From Bog-1181 sp964565765 (GTDB taxonomy: Bacteria > Oederibacteriota > PGYV01 > Palsa-1178): a stretch of DNA of 64,000 nucleotides. Numbering within the stretch: position 1 is the stretch's first letter; each line of letters begins with the position of its first letter. Positions 39,420 through 48,654 of the stretch are shown in pieces. The notes beneath the pieces were generated by a model. That model was not told the origin of the DNA, searched no databases, and saw only the letters and a program-made list of their open reading frames with translations. The stretch is taken from contig CAZMGF010000008.1 of NCBI GenBank assembly GCA_964565765.1, positions 7,563 to 71,562 on the forward strand, written 5' to 3'. The translations under genes were made by a program, and so were the position numbers.

Positions 39420-40613
39420 ATGGATAAACCCCCAAACGATTCAGTGGGTATTGTAAAAACCCAGACCTTTACTTTCGCGGAACCGTCCAATGAAATGGTT
39501 TTGGAAAAAGGCGGAAAGCTCGGACCCATAACATTAGCCTATGAAACCTACGGAACCCTTAACAAAGAAAAATCCAACGCCATACTTGTATGCCATGCCC
39601 TATCCGGCAGCGCGCACGCGGCAGGGTATTATACGGAAGACGATATAAAGGATGTGAAAAAAAACACCGGCTGGTGGGACCTTATGATAGGCCCGGGCAA
39701 GCCGATGGATACAAACAAATATTTTATAATCTGTTCCAATATAATAGGAAGCTGTTACGGATCCACGGGCCCTTCATCAACGAACCCGGCCACCGGCAAA
39801 GAATACGGCATGTCTTTTCCCGAAGTCACCATTCCCGATATGGTAAAGGCCCAGAAGGTGCTGATGGACAGCCTGGGAATAGAAAAACTTGTAAGCGTAA
39901 TTGGCGGTTCCATGGGCGGAATGCAGGCCCTTGAATGGGCGCTGCAATTTCCGGACGTCCCGAAGTCAATAATAGTAATAGCGGCCTCTGCCGCGCTCTC
40001 TGCGCAGGAAATTGCCCTTGACGCGGTTGGCAGGAACGCGATTAAAATTGACCCTGACTGGGACAATGGCAACTATTACGGCAGGGGCAAGAAACTGCAG
40101 GGGCTGGCCGTCGCAAGGATGGTGGGCCACATATCATACCTTTCCGAAGAGGGGATGGAAAAGAAATTCGGCCGCAGGGTTGAGGATCCGGCCATGGCCG
40201 CCGCGATGTCGGAGTTTGAGAAGAAATTCGAAAACGGTTTTGCCGTCGAAGGTTATCTTGCACACCAGGGGAAAAAATTCGTCGAAAGATTTGACGCCAA
40301 CGCCTACCTTTATGTGACAAAAGCAATGGACTATTTCGATGTGGACAATAAATACGGCGGCGGCTCGCTGAACAAGGCCATGAAGAGGATAAAGGCTGAA
40401 GTGCTCATGGTTTCTTTTACGTCGGACTGGCTCTTTTCGCCGGCTCAGGCCAAGGAAATTGTGCAGGCTTTGACACTAAACAACAAGGATGTTTCATACA
40501 TAGAGATAAAATCAATACACGGCCACGACGCGTTCCTGCTTGAAAAAAAGACCATAGCCGAAAATAAAATTCTCGGCCAGGCCTTTAAAAACTTTTTGAT
40601 ACACATTAAATAG
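39420..40613 (+). CDS. metX: Homoserine O-acetyltransferase MetX
   Basis: A 397-aa alpha/beta-hydrolase-fold acyltransferase that activates homoserine for methionine synthesis. The nucleophile elbow is 'GGSMGGMQALEWA' (Ser near residue 164). The catalytic Asp is in 'TSDWLFSP' and His in 'IHGHDAFLLE' near the C-terminus. 'CHALSGSAHAAG' and 'GWWDLMIGPGKPMDTNKYFIIC' are family hallmarks. Acetyl rather than succinyl specificity is assumed from the family and from the adjacent MetY. It is followed by metW after 15 bases, the usual metXW pair. Confidence 0.95.
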   Translation: MDKPPNDSVGIVKTQTFTFAEPSNEMVLEKGGKLGPITLAYETYGTLNKEKSNAILVCHALSGSAHAAGYYTEDDIKDVKKNTGWWDLMIGPGKPMDTNKYFIICSNIIGSCYGSTGPSSTNPATGKEYGMSFPEVTIPDMVKAQKVLMDSLGIEKLVSVIGGSMGGMQALEWALQFPDVPKSIIVIAASAALSAQEIALDAVGRNAIKIDPDWDNGNYYGRGKKLQGLAVARMVGHISYLSEEGMEKKFGRRVEDPAMAAAMSEFEKKFENGFAVEGYLAHQGKKFVERFDANAYLYVTKAMDYFDVDNKYGGGSLNKAMKRIKAEVLMVSFTSDWLFSPAQAKEIVQALTLNNKDVSYIEIKSIHGHDAFLLEKKTIAENKILGQAFKNFLIHIK

Positions 40614-40628
40614 GGACCGGAGAAGAGA

Positions 40629-41291
40629 ATGTACAAGGAAATTTACCTGAAGCACACATATGAAGAGATTGTAAGGATGATAGAGGATAATTCCCGCGTG
40701 CTTGACCTTGGCTGCGGCGACGGCGAGCTGCTTGAGCTTCTTTACAACAGAAAAAACGTATACGGCCTCGGGGTCGATATAAACACGGAAGAAGTTTTGA
40801 AATGCATAAAACGCGGGGTTTCTGTCATCCAGGAGGACATTGAAGAAGGCATTTATAAATACAAGGATCAGGCATTTGACTATGTAATTCTTTCAGAAAC
40901 TCTTCAGGCCGTTAAAAGGCCAGACCACGTTATGAACCAGATACTCAGGGTCGGCAAAAAGGTAATTGTTTCGTTCCCGAATTTCGCATATTATAAAATG
41001 AGGCTGCATATATTATTTAAGGGAATTATGCCCAAATCAGAGATACTTCCATTTGAATGGTATAATACACCAAATATACACCTTCTCTCAATCAGGGATT
41101 TTAAAAATTTCTGCAGGGCCAACTCCATAAAACTTCTTGAGGAAATTTATCTTGTCGGAACGCAAAAAAAAGTGAAAAATTATTTTGGCATGGAAAACAT
41201 GCTTGCTGAAGAGGCCATATTTTTGATACAGCGCACACCGCAGGAAAAGATAACATTAAAGGAAGTCATTGTAAACGGCGTAAAAAAGTAA
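40629..41291 (+). CDS. metW: Methionine biosynthesis protein MetW
   Basis: A 220-aa SAM-methyltransferase-fold protein. 'SRVLDLGCGDGELLELL' is motif I, 'GLGVDINTEEVLKCIKRGVSVIQEDIEEGI' follows, and 'FDYVILSETLQAVKRPDHVMNQILRVGKKVIVSFPNFAYYKMRL' is characteristic of MetW. The C-terminal 'FEWYNTPNIHLLSIRDFKNF' also matches. MetW is encoded next to MetX in many bacteria and is needed for, or boosts, MetX activity. Its precise role is still debated. Confidence 0.93.
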   Translation: MYKEIYLKHTYEEIVRMIEDNSRVLDLGCGDGELLELLYNRKNVYGLGVDINTEEVLKCIKRGVSVIQEDIEEGIYKYKDQAFDYVILSETLQAVKRPDHVMNQILRVGKKVIVSFPNFAYYKMRLHILFKGIMPKSEILPFEWYNTPNIHLLSIRDFKNFCRANSIKLLEEIYLVGTQKKVKNYFGMENMLAEEAIFLIQRTPQEKITLKEVIVNGVKK

Positions 41292-41421
41292 CAAAATATT
41301 CCACAAAACGCCAAATATCGGGGAAATATCTTAAAAATACCAAAAATCTTGTTATTCCTTTGAAAATAGGGGTTTTTTCGTAAAAAAACTGTTAAAAGCC
41401 TTAAAAAATGGCATTTTTTTA

Positions 41422-41450
41422 TTGACCGGTTATTGATTGTATGTTATAAG
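41422..41450 (+). promoter_or_regulatory. Sigma-70-type promoter of the small barrel gene
   Basis: TTGACC (41422-41427), a 17-base spacer and TATAAG (41445-41450). The 41292-41420 stretch before it is A/T-rich with no gene seen. Confidence 0.65.
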
Positions 41451-41520
41451 ATTGCAAAACACAATATATGGTATAAAACGCGGGGAGAAACGCGTAATTT
41501 TTTCTAAGGAGGAGGGTGGA

Positions 41521-42069
41521 ATGAAAAAAGTATTGATTTTGGCAGTGATTGTTTTTGCTCTTGCTTTTTCGGCAATAGCGGCAACGGACGCAGTCGGGCA
41601 GAAACCGGAATGTGACAATGTGGTGAGCGCCAATGTCTGGCCCTATCTTGGGGCATTTTTCAATCTCGGTTATGAAAGGGATCTTGTGGCGAATCTGTCG
41701 GTAAGGGTAAGGGGCGAGTACTGGGGATTGAGCCAGGGCGGATTTAATCTGGGCGGATATGGAATTGACCTGTTTTACCATCCGATGGGAAAAGGGCTTG
41801 ACGGCTGGTATTTCGGGCCGAGGTTTGACCAGTGGATTGTTTCGTATTCCGGCAATGGTACGACAGGCTCGGGTTCTTTGTACTGGGTAGGCGCGCAGGC
41901 GGGATACAGGTGGATATTTGACGGAGGATTTGAAATGGCGGTTTCACTCGGAGCGCAGAAAAACATAGCGGCATCAATAACATACAATAATTCTACAACA
42001 AATGAGACGCCGCCGTTCAACGCGATGACGCTGCCGGTATTTGACTACGACCTTGGATACGCGTTCTAA
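41521..42069 (+). CDS. Small outer-membrane beta-barrel protein
   Basis: A 182-aa exported protein: signal peptide 'MKKVLILAVIVFALAFSAIAA', then strands such as 'FNLGYERDLVANLSVRVRGEYW' and 'GWYFGPRFDQWIVSY', ending '...DYDLGYAF' with the C-terminal Phe typical of outer-membrane barrels. It resembles DUF3575-like small barrels in style, but I do not assign a family. The start at ATG 41521 has a strong AAGGAGGAGGGTGG site, whereas an in-frame ATG at 41437 would add a non-signal extension. It precedes the HU gene by 38 bases. Confidence 0.75.
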   Translation: MKKVLILAVIVFALAFSAIAATDAVGQKPECDNVVSANVWPYLGAFFNLGYERDLVANLSVRVRGEYWGLSQGGFNLGGYGIDLFYHPMGKGLDGWYFGPRFDQWIVSYSGNGTTGSGSLYWVGAQAGYRWIFDGGFEMAVSLGAQKNIAASITYNNSTTNETPPFNAMTLPVFDYDLGYAF

Positions 42070-42107
42070 CAGGGAATTTTAATATATTAAAAAACAGGAG
42101 GAAGTAA

Positions 42108-42380
42108 ATGACGAAATCGGAAATGATCCAGGCAATCTCGGACAAGGCAGGAGTTGCAAAGAAAGATGTTAAGAAAACGGTTGAGGCTTTCACGGAAGTT
42201 ATCATCTCTACGCTCAAGAAAGAGAAAAAAGTAAAGCTCCCGGGGCTCGGAATCCTTGCGGTAAAGCACCGCAAAGCAAGGATGGGAAGGAACCCGCTTA
42301 CAGGAGAGGCCATCTCAATCCCGGCAAAAAAAGTTGTAAAAATGAGGATAGCAAAGGATCTGAAGGCGTCGGTCCTTTAA
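42108..42380 (+). CDS. HU/IHF-family DNA-binding protein
   Basis: A 90-aa histone-like protein: 'MTKSEMIQAISDKAGVAKKDVKKTVEAFTEVI' helical dimerisation part, then 'VKLPGLGILAVKHRKARMGRNPLTGEAISIPAKKVVKMRIAKDLK', containing the DNA-intercalating 'RNPxTGE' arm tip. The usual G-F-G in the beta turn is 'GLGIL'. It bends and compacts DNA. RBS AGGAGG. It ends with a strong terminator. Confidence 0.95.
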   Translation: MTKSEMIQAISDKAGVAKKDVKKTVEAFTEVIISTLKKEKKVKLPGLGILAVKHRKARMGRNPLTGEAISIPAKKVVKMRIAKDLKASVL

Positions 42381-42399
42381 TAAATAATACAGGCAAAAA

Positions 42400-42431
42400 A
42401 TGCCCGGCTGAAAAGCCGGGCATTTTTTTTG
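42400..42431 (+). terminator. Rho-independent terminator after HU gene
   Basis: A perfect 10-bp stem, ATGCCCGGCT (42400-42409) / AGCCGGGCAT (42414-42423), GAAA loop, then T8. Confidence 0.92.
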
Positions 42432-42496
42432 TAAGACAAAAACTCACAGAAACTTGATAGTAGAGAGGAGATTTCCTAGAAATAGGTGGATTTTTC

Positions 42497-44896
42497 ATGT
42501 TTTTTGCATTAAAATTAAGGCATATGGCGCATTCAAACATTCATAAGGGAAATCTGAGAGCGTTTTACGCAGGGACAGCCATGCTGATTATGTCTGTCCT
42601 TATATTTTTTTGCGCCCCGGCTTCCATATTTGCCGATGATACCGTAAAAAACGATATTTTAAGGTCTCCCGGCGCAAGGGCCGCGGGTATGGGCGGCGCT
42701 TTTACCGCAGTAGCCGACGATTACTCCGCATTTTTCTGGAATCCTGCCGGACTTGTTCTTGACAATCACATATCAGCCACCCTGCTCTATGATTCCATAT
42801 TTACGAACAAAGAAAACAACGGCGGTTTTAATTACACCCTTCCGGTTTATGACAATTACACCGCGGCTTTTTCATATATAAAATCCACATATGATTCATC
42901 CGGCTATGAGGATGACACCCTATATTTTACCGGCGCGGCATGGCTTGACGATGAAAAAAAATACGCCCTGGGCGGCAGCTTCAAGTTTATGAACACCAGC
43001 ATTTCAAATTATAATGTCTACGGCAGGACCGGAAGCTTTGACCTGGGAGTAATGGTGTTTCCGGACATGCTGGAGAAAAAAATACGCTTTGGTTTTCTTG
43101 CGCAGGACCTGAACGCGGTTATGATGTGGAACAACGGCATCAATCAGAATATACCCTACCTTTTTAAAATGGGCTCAAGCTACACATTCGACCAGACGGC
43201 GGTTGTGGATATGGACATAAACCTGCTCCAGAGCGAAGCCAGCAGGTATTACAGCAGAATGGGGCTCAATATAGGCGGAGAAAAATGGTTTATGAACAGG
43301 ATTGTCGGCAACTTCGGTCTCAGGGCCGGATTTGCCTGGAGCGAGGCCTTTAATCCCGACTATAATTTTACCTTCGGCATGTCATACAGCAGGGAGGATT
43401 TTGAATTTGATTACACTTACGCCCCAGGAGTTGAAAGCCTGGGGGAAACGCACAAGCTGAGTTTTACATACTATTTTGGTTCCAGGGAATCGCTTAAACA
43501 GGCGGAGCAGGTTACTTCAACGGCTCTGGAGACGGCGCAAAAATCCGTTACAATATCGGCTGCCGCTGATATGGCCCTTGTTGTGGAAAAATTCAAAAAC
43601 ATGGATATGTCAATTACTTCAAAATATTTTTCTCCGAATAATGACGGCGTTATGGACAGTGTTGATTATATTTTAAGAAACAACCCTCCTGACTCTAAAG
43701 GCATAGACTGGTCATTTACGGTTGCCAACTCCAAAGGAGAATCAATCAGGAATTTAAAGGGGACAGGCGCGCTGCCTGCTTTCTTTACCTGGCACGGCGA
43801 CAACAACGACGGAATAACCCAGGCTGACGGGGATTATACCGCCACCCTTTCAGTGAATTACTCCGGCGCTGAAATATGGAAAAAATCAAGGGTGGTGACG
43901 CTCGATAACACCGCGCCGGCGTTTGATATGACGGTCTCGCCCAAGGTTTTTGCACCTTCAAAGAACAGCTCGGTCAAGGAGCTTTCAATCGACCTTAAGA
44001 CAAAAGCCGAGGATATAAAATCCTGGCAGCTGGTAATTGTGGACGACCAGAAACATTCAATCAGGAAAATGTCGGGCGACGGTTTTACCGCCAAGCTTTC
44101 ATGGGGAGGCAAAGACGCGCTGGACAACCCAGTAAAGGACGGCAAGTACTCCGCGGATATGACCATGTATGATTACGCGGGCAACAATTATTTTGTATCA
44201 GAGCCTTTCACCGTTGACACCAGGGTAGCTGAGATAAAGATAAAGGCGGATCCGAAAGCATTCGTTCCGGCAAAGGGAAAAACGTCATTTACGGTTGATT
44301 TCTCGGAGCCCCAGCTTGTAAAGTCATTTGATTTTGAGATACTGGGAGCGGATAAGAAACCGTTAAAAGTCTTTGCCGGCAGGACCGCGGCTTCAAAAAA
44401 GATTGTATGGGACACAGGCGGCGAAAAACCATCGCCGGTAAGGCAGGGGGCCGCGTTCACATACAGGGTAACAGTTCAGCAGAAGAACGGTATGAAAAAC
44501 ACGGAAGAAGGAATAATACAGACCGCGCTGCCTGAATTCAAGGACGCGGGTATTGAACTTACTCTGGCGGCCATTGATTTTGCCGCGGGAGATTCAACCG
44601 TGCCCGCTGACGAGAACAGCAGCTTAAACCAGGCCACTGAAGCGGTGAAAAAATACGCCAAAGAATATTATCTTTATGTAAAGGGATATTCCACCGATGC
44701 CGGAGGTCCGGATGCTGATATTAAATTATCAATCGCGCGCGCTGAAGCGGTCCGCGATTATCTGGTGGAGGCCGGCGTGCCGGAATCCAACATTTACGTG
44801 GCAGGTTACGGCGACTGCACCTATGGCGGAAACCTTTCAAAAGCAGAGCTTGCAAAGGCCGGAAAAAGGGTCGAAGTGGAACTGCTGACGAAGTAG
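42497..44896 (+). CDS. PorV/PorQ-family barrel with FlgD-like repeats and OmpA domain (second copy)
   Basis: A 799-aa exported protein with a long n-region signal peptide (hydrophobic core ~27-45, 'FYAGTAMLIMSVLIFFCAPASIFA'). The PorV/UPF0164 barrel spans ~50-330 ('GARAAGMGGAFTAVADDYSAFFWNPAG'). Then come FlgD/Ig-like segments ('FTWHGDNNDGITQADGDYTA', 'LSWGGKDALDNPVKDGKYSA') and a C-terminal OmpA-type domain (~690-799) with 'IDFAAGDSTVP', 'GYSTDAGG' and 'LSIARAEAV'. The architecture equals the 4638-6602 gene but with a longer middle. RBS AGGTGG. A cell-envelope tether or secretion-associated porin is the likely role. True type IX function is unproven, since no other T9SS gene is in the window. 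Confidence 0.85.
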   Translation: MFFALKLRHMAHSNIHKGNLRAFYAGTAMLIMSVLIFFCAPASIFADDTVKNDILRSPGARAAGMGGAFTAVADDYSAFFWNPAGLVLDNHISATLLYDSIFTNKENNGGFNYTLPVYDNYTAAFSYIKSTYDSSGYEDDTLYFTGAAWLDDEKKYALGGSFKFMNTSISNYNVYGRTGSFDLGVMVFPDMLEKKIRFGFLAQDLNAVMMWNNGINQNIPYLFKMGSSYTFDQTAVVDMDINLLQSEASRYYSRMGLNIGGEKWFMNRIVGNFGLRAGFAWSEAFNPDYNFTFGMSYSREDFEFDYTYAPGVESLGETHKLSFTYYFGSRESLKQAEQVTSTALETAQKSVTISAAADMALVVEKFKNMDMSITSKYFSPNNDGVMDSVDYILRNNPPDSKGIDWSFTVANSKGESIRNLKGTGALPAFFTWHGDNNDGITQADGDYTATLSVNYSGAEIWKKSRVVTLDNTAPAFDMTVSPKVFAPSKNSSVKELSIDLKTKAEDIKSWQLVIVDDQKHSIRKMSGDGFTAKLSWGGKDALDNPVKDGKYSADMTMYDYAGNNYFVSEPFTVDTRVAEIKIKADPKAFVPAKGKTSFTVDFSEPQLVKSFDFEILGADKKPLKVFAGRTAASKKIVWDTGGEKPSPVRQGAAFTYRVTVQQKNGMKNTEEGIIQTALPEFKDAGIELTLAAIDFAAGDSTVPADENSSLNQATEAVKKYAKEYYLYVKGYSTDAGGPDADIKLSIARAEAVRDYLVEAGVPESNIYVAGYGDCTYGGNLSKAELAKAGKRVEVELLTK

Positions 44897-44908
44897 CCCA
44901 AAAAGCCG

Positions 44909-44937
44909 TTGATTTTAATATGGCACAATATTATAAT
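44909..44937 (+). promoter_or_regulatory. Sigma-70-type promoter of the TPR gene
   Basis: TTGATT (44909-44914), a 17-base spacer and TATAAT (44932-44937). The TGGCAC inside the spacer looks like a sigma-54 -24 element, but the matching TTGC is missing. Confidence 0.7.
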
Positions 44938-44983
44938 TAAAGCAAAGAAACCCGCAATTTGAGGGGTTAAAGGAGCCTGAAAC

Positions 44984-46507
44984 TTGGATGGAGAAGAAAA
45001 GAAGCTTTATATAAAGCTTGCTTATGGATATTACCAGAATAAGGAATACAAAAAGGCCCTTGACCTCTATGAGAAAATATACAAGGCCGACACAGAAGAT
45101 TTTAACGTTTTGAATATGCTCGCGGACACCTATGTAAAACTTAACATAAAGGACAAGGCCATTGAGGCCTATGTTTCCACGATATCCATTCTTGAACGCA
45201 AGGATCAGCATGAAAAAGTGATAAAACTCTGCAAGAAAGCCGCAAAAGTTTTTCCTGACGACCAGCGTGTAAAATCGAAACTGAAAAATTCCATCAGGGT
45301 GATGATAAATGAAGCTGAAAGAAGGACAACGGCCCATGAGTACGCCGAGGCCCGTTTAATATATGAAAATCTGGCCGAATTTAACAGCGATGAATATCCG
45401 ATCAATGTGAAAATTAAGGAATTAAACGACGAGGAAGCGGCCTATACCGCAAGGTCAAAAAGGCAGGAAGAGTCAAAAAGAGCCGAGGCTCCCCAGGATT
45501 CACAGAAGGACCTGATATCCAAATTTGACAGGATGGCGCAGAATTATATTTTAAACGGCGACTTCGACGGCGCGGTTGAAACTTATATAACGGCCCTGAA
45601 GCTGGCTCCGGGAAACGAGGACCTGCGCGCAAAGCTGCATAAAGTTTACCTGACAATTGCCCAGGAGTCACAGGGCGAGAAAGTATGGGAAAAGCTTGAT
45701 AAAAATCCAAGGGATAAAATGGAAGAGGCAAAGCGTAAGGCAATGGAGGAGCGGCAGGCGCAGATAATGAAAGAAGAAGAGGAACGCGCCAGAAAAATGC
45801 TGGAAGAAGAGGCAAAGCTGCAGTCCGAATATGAGGCGCAGGAACTGGCCATTATACAGGCCGCGGCAGACGAGTTAAAGCACAAGCTTGAAGAGGCGCA
45901 AAAGACGGAGAAGCTTAAGGAAGAGGAGATACAGAGGATAACACGGGAGCAGGAAGAGAAAAAACGGGAGCTCCTTGAGAAATTAAAAAAGGAAGCCGTT
46001 GAAAAGTTCAACAGGCAGAAGGAAGCCATCAGGGCGCAGGTTGCCTCAGCGCAGCAGGAAAACAAACCTGAGACGGCCGGCGATGAAAAGATTTTTGCCC
46101 CGAGGCAGGTTTCCACAGCCGACCTTATGGATAACCTGAAAAAAGCCTACGAAACCCCGAAAGTCGGCTTCCAGGAGCCTGAAGCTGAAAAGATAAGGCA
46201 GGAAATTCAGGAAAAGGCAAAGGATATCCCCCAGGCAAAGGCACCTGAAGAAGCCGCAAAAAAGGAAGCCGTGGAAGACAAAAAGGAAGAAACCGCCGGC
46301 GGCGTGGAAAATCCGGCGCATCATATTGAAGAGATACTGGTCAACGACGAGACCCTTGATTCACTAATCACCATGTCGTACATATATATAAACCAGGGGG
46401 TTTATAAGGAAGCAATGCGTATTTATAACAAGCTTTCTGAAAAATACAACGACAACAGGGAAGTAAAGGGGATACTTGAAGAGATAACCAAAAGGCAAGG
46501 TTCCTGA
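44984..46507 (+). CDS. TPR and coiled-coil protein
   Basis: A 507-aa soluble protein. Tetratricopeptide repeats occupy ~5-120 ('YGYYQNKEYKKALDLYEKIYKADTEDFNVLNMLADTYVKLNIKDKAIEAY') and ~175-225. A long charged coiled coil (~235-350, Glu/Lys/Ala-rich, 'KEEEERARKMLEEEAKLQSE') and a low-complexity acidic stretch follow. A last TPR lies at the C-terminus ('MSYIYINQGVYKEAMRIYNKL'). It starts with TTG after AAAGGAG. It has no signal peptide and so is probably a cytoplasmic scaffold. The specific partner is unknown; the next gene is uvrB, 59 bases on. Confidence 0.8.
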   Translation: MDGEEKKLYIKLAYGYYQNKEYKKALDLYEKIYKADTEDFNVLNMLADTYVKLNIKDKAIEAYVSTISILERKDQHEKVIKLCKKAAKVFPDDQRVKSKLKNSIRVMINEAERRTTAHEYAEARLIYENLAEFNSDEYPINVKIKELNDEEAAYTARSKRQEESKRAEAPQDSQKDLISKFDRMAQNYILNGDFDGAVETYITALKLAPGNEDLRAKLHKVYLTIAQESQGEKVWEKLDKNPRDKMEEAKRKAMEERQAQIMKEEEERARKMLEEEAKLQSEYEAQELAIIQAAADELKHKLEEAQKTEKLKEEEIQRITREQEEKKRELLEKLKKEAVEKFNRQKEAIRAQVASAQQENKPETAGDEKIFAPRQVSTADLMDNLKKAYETPKVGFQEPEAEKIRQEIQEKAKDIPQAKAPEEAAKKEAVEDKKEETAGGVENPAHHIEEILVNDETLDSLITMSYIYINQGVYKEAMRIYNKLSEKYNDNREVKGILEEITKRQGS

Positions 46508-46566
46508 AAAAATCCTCCGAAAAAATCCAGCCTTAAGCTGACCAAAAAAAGCAATACGGGGTAATT

Positions 46567-48570
46567 ATGGACAAGTTCATGTTAAATACCAAATACAAGC
46601 CTGCCGGCGACCAGCCCGGCGCCATTGAAAAACTTGCCGGAAAAATAAAGACCGGCGAGAGATTCCAGACACTTCTCGGGGTCACCGGATCCGGAAAAAC
46701 ATTCACAATGGCAAAGGTGATTGAGAAATTAAACAGGCCGGCGATAGTTATATCACACAACAAGACGCTTGCCGCTCAGCTTTATATGGAGTTTAAGGAG
46801 TTTTTTCCTGAAAACGCCGTGGAATATTTTGTTTCATATTATGATTATTACCAGCCGGAAGCATACATTCCACACAGGGACCTGTATATAGAAAAGGATT
46901 CCGCAATTAATGACGAACTTGAGAGGCTGCGCCTTTCGGCCACACACAAGCTTTTAACGCGCAGGGATGTGGTCATTGTGGCCTCGGTTTCATGCATTTA
47001 CGGCGTGGGGTCGCCGGAATACACAAAGCAGATGAGGCTTTACGCCGAGGCGGGGGACACGCTTTCAATCAATGAACTTTCGGCAAGGCTGACTTCGCTG
47101 CAGTATACGCGCAATGAATTTGAGTTCACACAGGGGATTTTCAGGGTAAAAGGGGACATTGTCGAGGTTTTCCCGGCATATTCCGTTACTGCCTTAAGGC
47201 TCGAATTTTTCGGCGACACCCTTGAAAAAATATCCGAAATAGACCCGGTTTCAAAAAACACCATCGCAGTTATGAAAAAAACAGCCATATACCCGGCAAC
47301 GCACTATGTTATGCCGGAAGAGATGCTGAAAAAAGGGATAGAAAATATAAAAGCCGAGCTTGAACTGAGGCTGAAGGAACTGGACGGAAAAACCGTTGAG
47401 TACGAAAGGCTGAAAACAAGGACAAATTACGACATCGAGATGCTTGAAGAAATGGGATACTGCAAGGGCATAGAGAATTACTCAAGGATAATGGAAGGCA
47501 GGAAACCCGGTTCTCCGCCGTATACCCTGCTTGATTACTTCCCCGAAGATTACCTGATGTTCATAGATGAATCACACGTCACCATACCGCAGTTCCACGG
47601 CATGTTCGCAGGGGATTATTCAAGAAAAAAAAACCTGGTGGACTACGGCTTCAGGCTGCCGGCGGCTTTTGACAACAGGCCTTTAAAATTTGAAGAATTT
47701 GAAAAAAAAATCCGGCAGGTTGTTTTTGTATCCGCAACGCCGGAAGATTATGAACTTGAAAAAAGCGGAGTTGAAAACATTTCCGAGCAGATAGTCAGGC
47801 CCACAGGGCTGGTGGATCCTGAAATAACAATAAGAAAAACAGCCGGCCAGGTGGACGACCTGATGGCGGAGATAAAAAAGCGCGCTGAAATAAACGAGCG
47901 TGTTCTTGTCACGGTGCTTACAAAAAAAATGGCGGAATCACTGACGGAATTTCTTAAGGAACGCGGAGTCAAATGCCGCTACCTGCACTCGGACATCGAC
48001 ACCCTGGAGCGTATACAGATAATACGCGAACTGCGTGAGGGGAAATTTACAGCGCTCATCGGGATCAATCTTTTAAGGGAAGGGCTTGATATTCCCGAAG
48101 TATCCCTTGTGGCAATCCTGGATGCCGACAAGGAGGGGTTCTTAAGGTCGGAGACTTCCCTTATCCAGACCGTCGGCAGGGCAGCCAGGCATATTAATGG
48201 GAGGGTAATAATGTACGCTGATGTCATCACAGGCTCCATGAAAAGGGCCATAGATGAAACCGGCAGGCGCAGGGAAAAGCAGGTCAAATACAACAGGGAA
48301 AACAACATCACGCCGAAATCAATACAAAAAGAGATAAAGCAGATAATGGGCTCGGTTTATGAGATGGACTATTTTACAGTGCCTCTATCCGGCGAGGAAC
48401 AGGACTACCGCTATAAGGACGCCGCGGACCTTATACGCCAGCTTGAGGCGGACATGGTGAACGAGGCAAAGGCCCTTAATTTTGAAAAAGCCGCGAAGCT
48501 GCGCGACAAGATAGAGGATATTAAGGAAGGCGGCGTAAGAAAGCAGAAGAAAAAGAAGTATAAATTTTAG
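46567..48570 (+). CDS. uvrB: Excinuclease ABC subunit B
   Basis: A 667-aa nucleotide-excision-repair helicase-like subunit that loads on damaged DNA with UvrA and recruits UvrC. 'LLGVTGSGKTFTMAKVI' is Walker A, and 'VEYFVSYYDYYQPEAYIPHRDLYIEKDSAIND' includes the beta-hairpin region. 'FIDESHVTIPQ' is the DEAD-like box, 'DADKEGFLRSETSLIQTVGRAARH' is motif VI, and the C-terminal UVR domain is 'LIRQLEADMVNEAKALNFEKAAKLRDKI'. Length matches the family (about 660-670). Confidence 0.97.
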   Translation: MDKFMLNTKYKPAGDQPGAIEKLAGKIKTGERFQTLLGVTGSGKTFTMAKVIEKLNRPAIVISHNKTLAAQLYMEFKEFFPENAVEYFVSYYDYYQPEAYIPHRDLYIEKDSAINDELERLRLSATHKLLTRRDVVIVASVSCIYGVGSPEYTKQMRLYAEAGDTLSINELSARLTSLQYTRNEFEFTQGIFRVKGDIVEVFPAYSVTALRLEFFGDTLEKISEIDPVSKNTIAVMKKTAIYPATHYVMPEEMLKKGIENIKAELELRLKELDGKTVEYERLKTRTNYDIEMLEEMGYCKGIENYSRIMEGRKPGSPPYTLLDYFPEDYLMFIDESHVTIPQFHGMFAGDYSRKKNLVDYGFRLPAAFDNRPLKFEEFEKKIRQVVFVSATPEDYELEKSGVENISEQIVRPTGLVDPEITIRKTAGQVDDLMAEIKKRAEINERVLVTVLTKKMAESLTEFLKERGVKCRYLHSDIDTLERIQIIRELREGKFTALIGINLLREGLDIPEVSLVAILDADKEGFLRSETSLIQTVGRAARHINGRVIMYADVITGSMKRAIDETGRRREKQVKYNRENNITPKSIQKEIKQIMGSVYEMDYFTVPLSGEEQDYRYKDAADLIRQLEADMVNEAKALNFEKAAKLRDKIEDIKEGGVRKQKKKKYKF

Positions 48571-48574
48571 GCAA

Positions 48575-48603
48575 TTGTAAAGCCCCAATTAATAAGGTAT
48601 AAT
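48575..48603 (+). promoter_or_regulatory. Promoter before the HPr-like gene and uvrC
   Basis: TTGTAA (48575-48580), a 17-base spacer and TATAAT (48598-48603), in the uvrB-HPr-like gap. Confidence 0.65.
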
Positions 48604-48654
48604 TATTTTTTAAGGAAGAGACAACGCTGTAATAATGAAAATATGGAGGATATT

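Noticed and set aside
4638..44896. A functional type IX secretion system
   Set aside because: PorV-like barrels and NYPNPF-type tails are present, but no SprA, PorK/L/M/N or PorU genes occur in the window, so only a resemblance can be stated.
44922..44937. Sigma-54 promoter upstream of the TPR gene (TGGCAC at 44922)
   Set aside because: The -12 TTGC element is absent at the required spacing; the same bases fit a sigma-70 TTGATT-N17-TATAAT promoter.
45646..46116. 156-codon Ser/Cys/Phe-rich minus-strand frame
   Set aside because: Antisense of a Glu/Lys/Ala-rich coiled coil always gives Ser/Phe/Leu/Cys-rich open frames; no RBS and no promoter.
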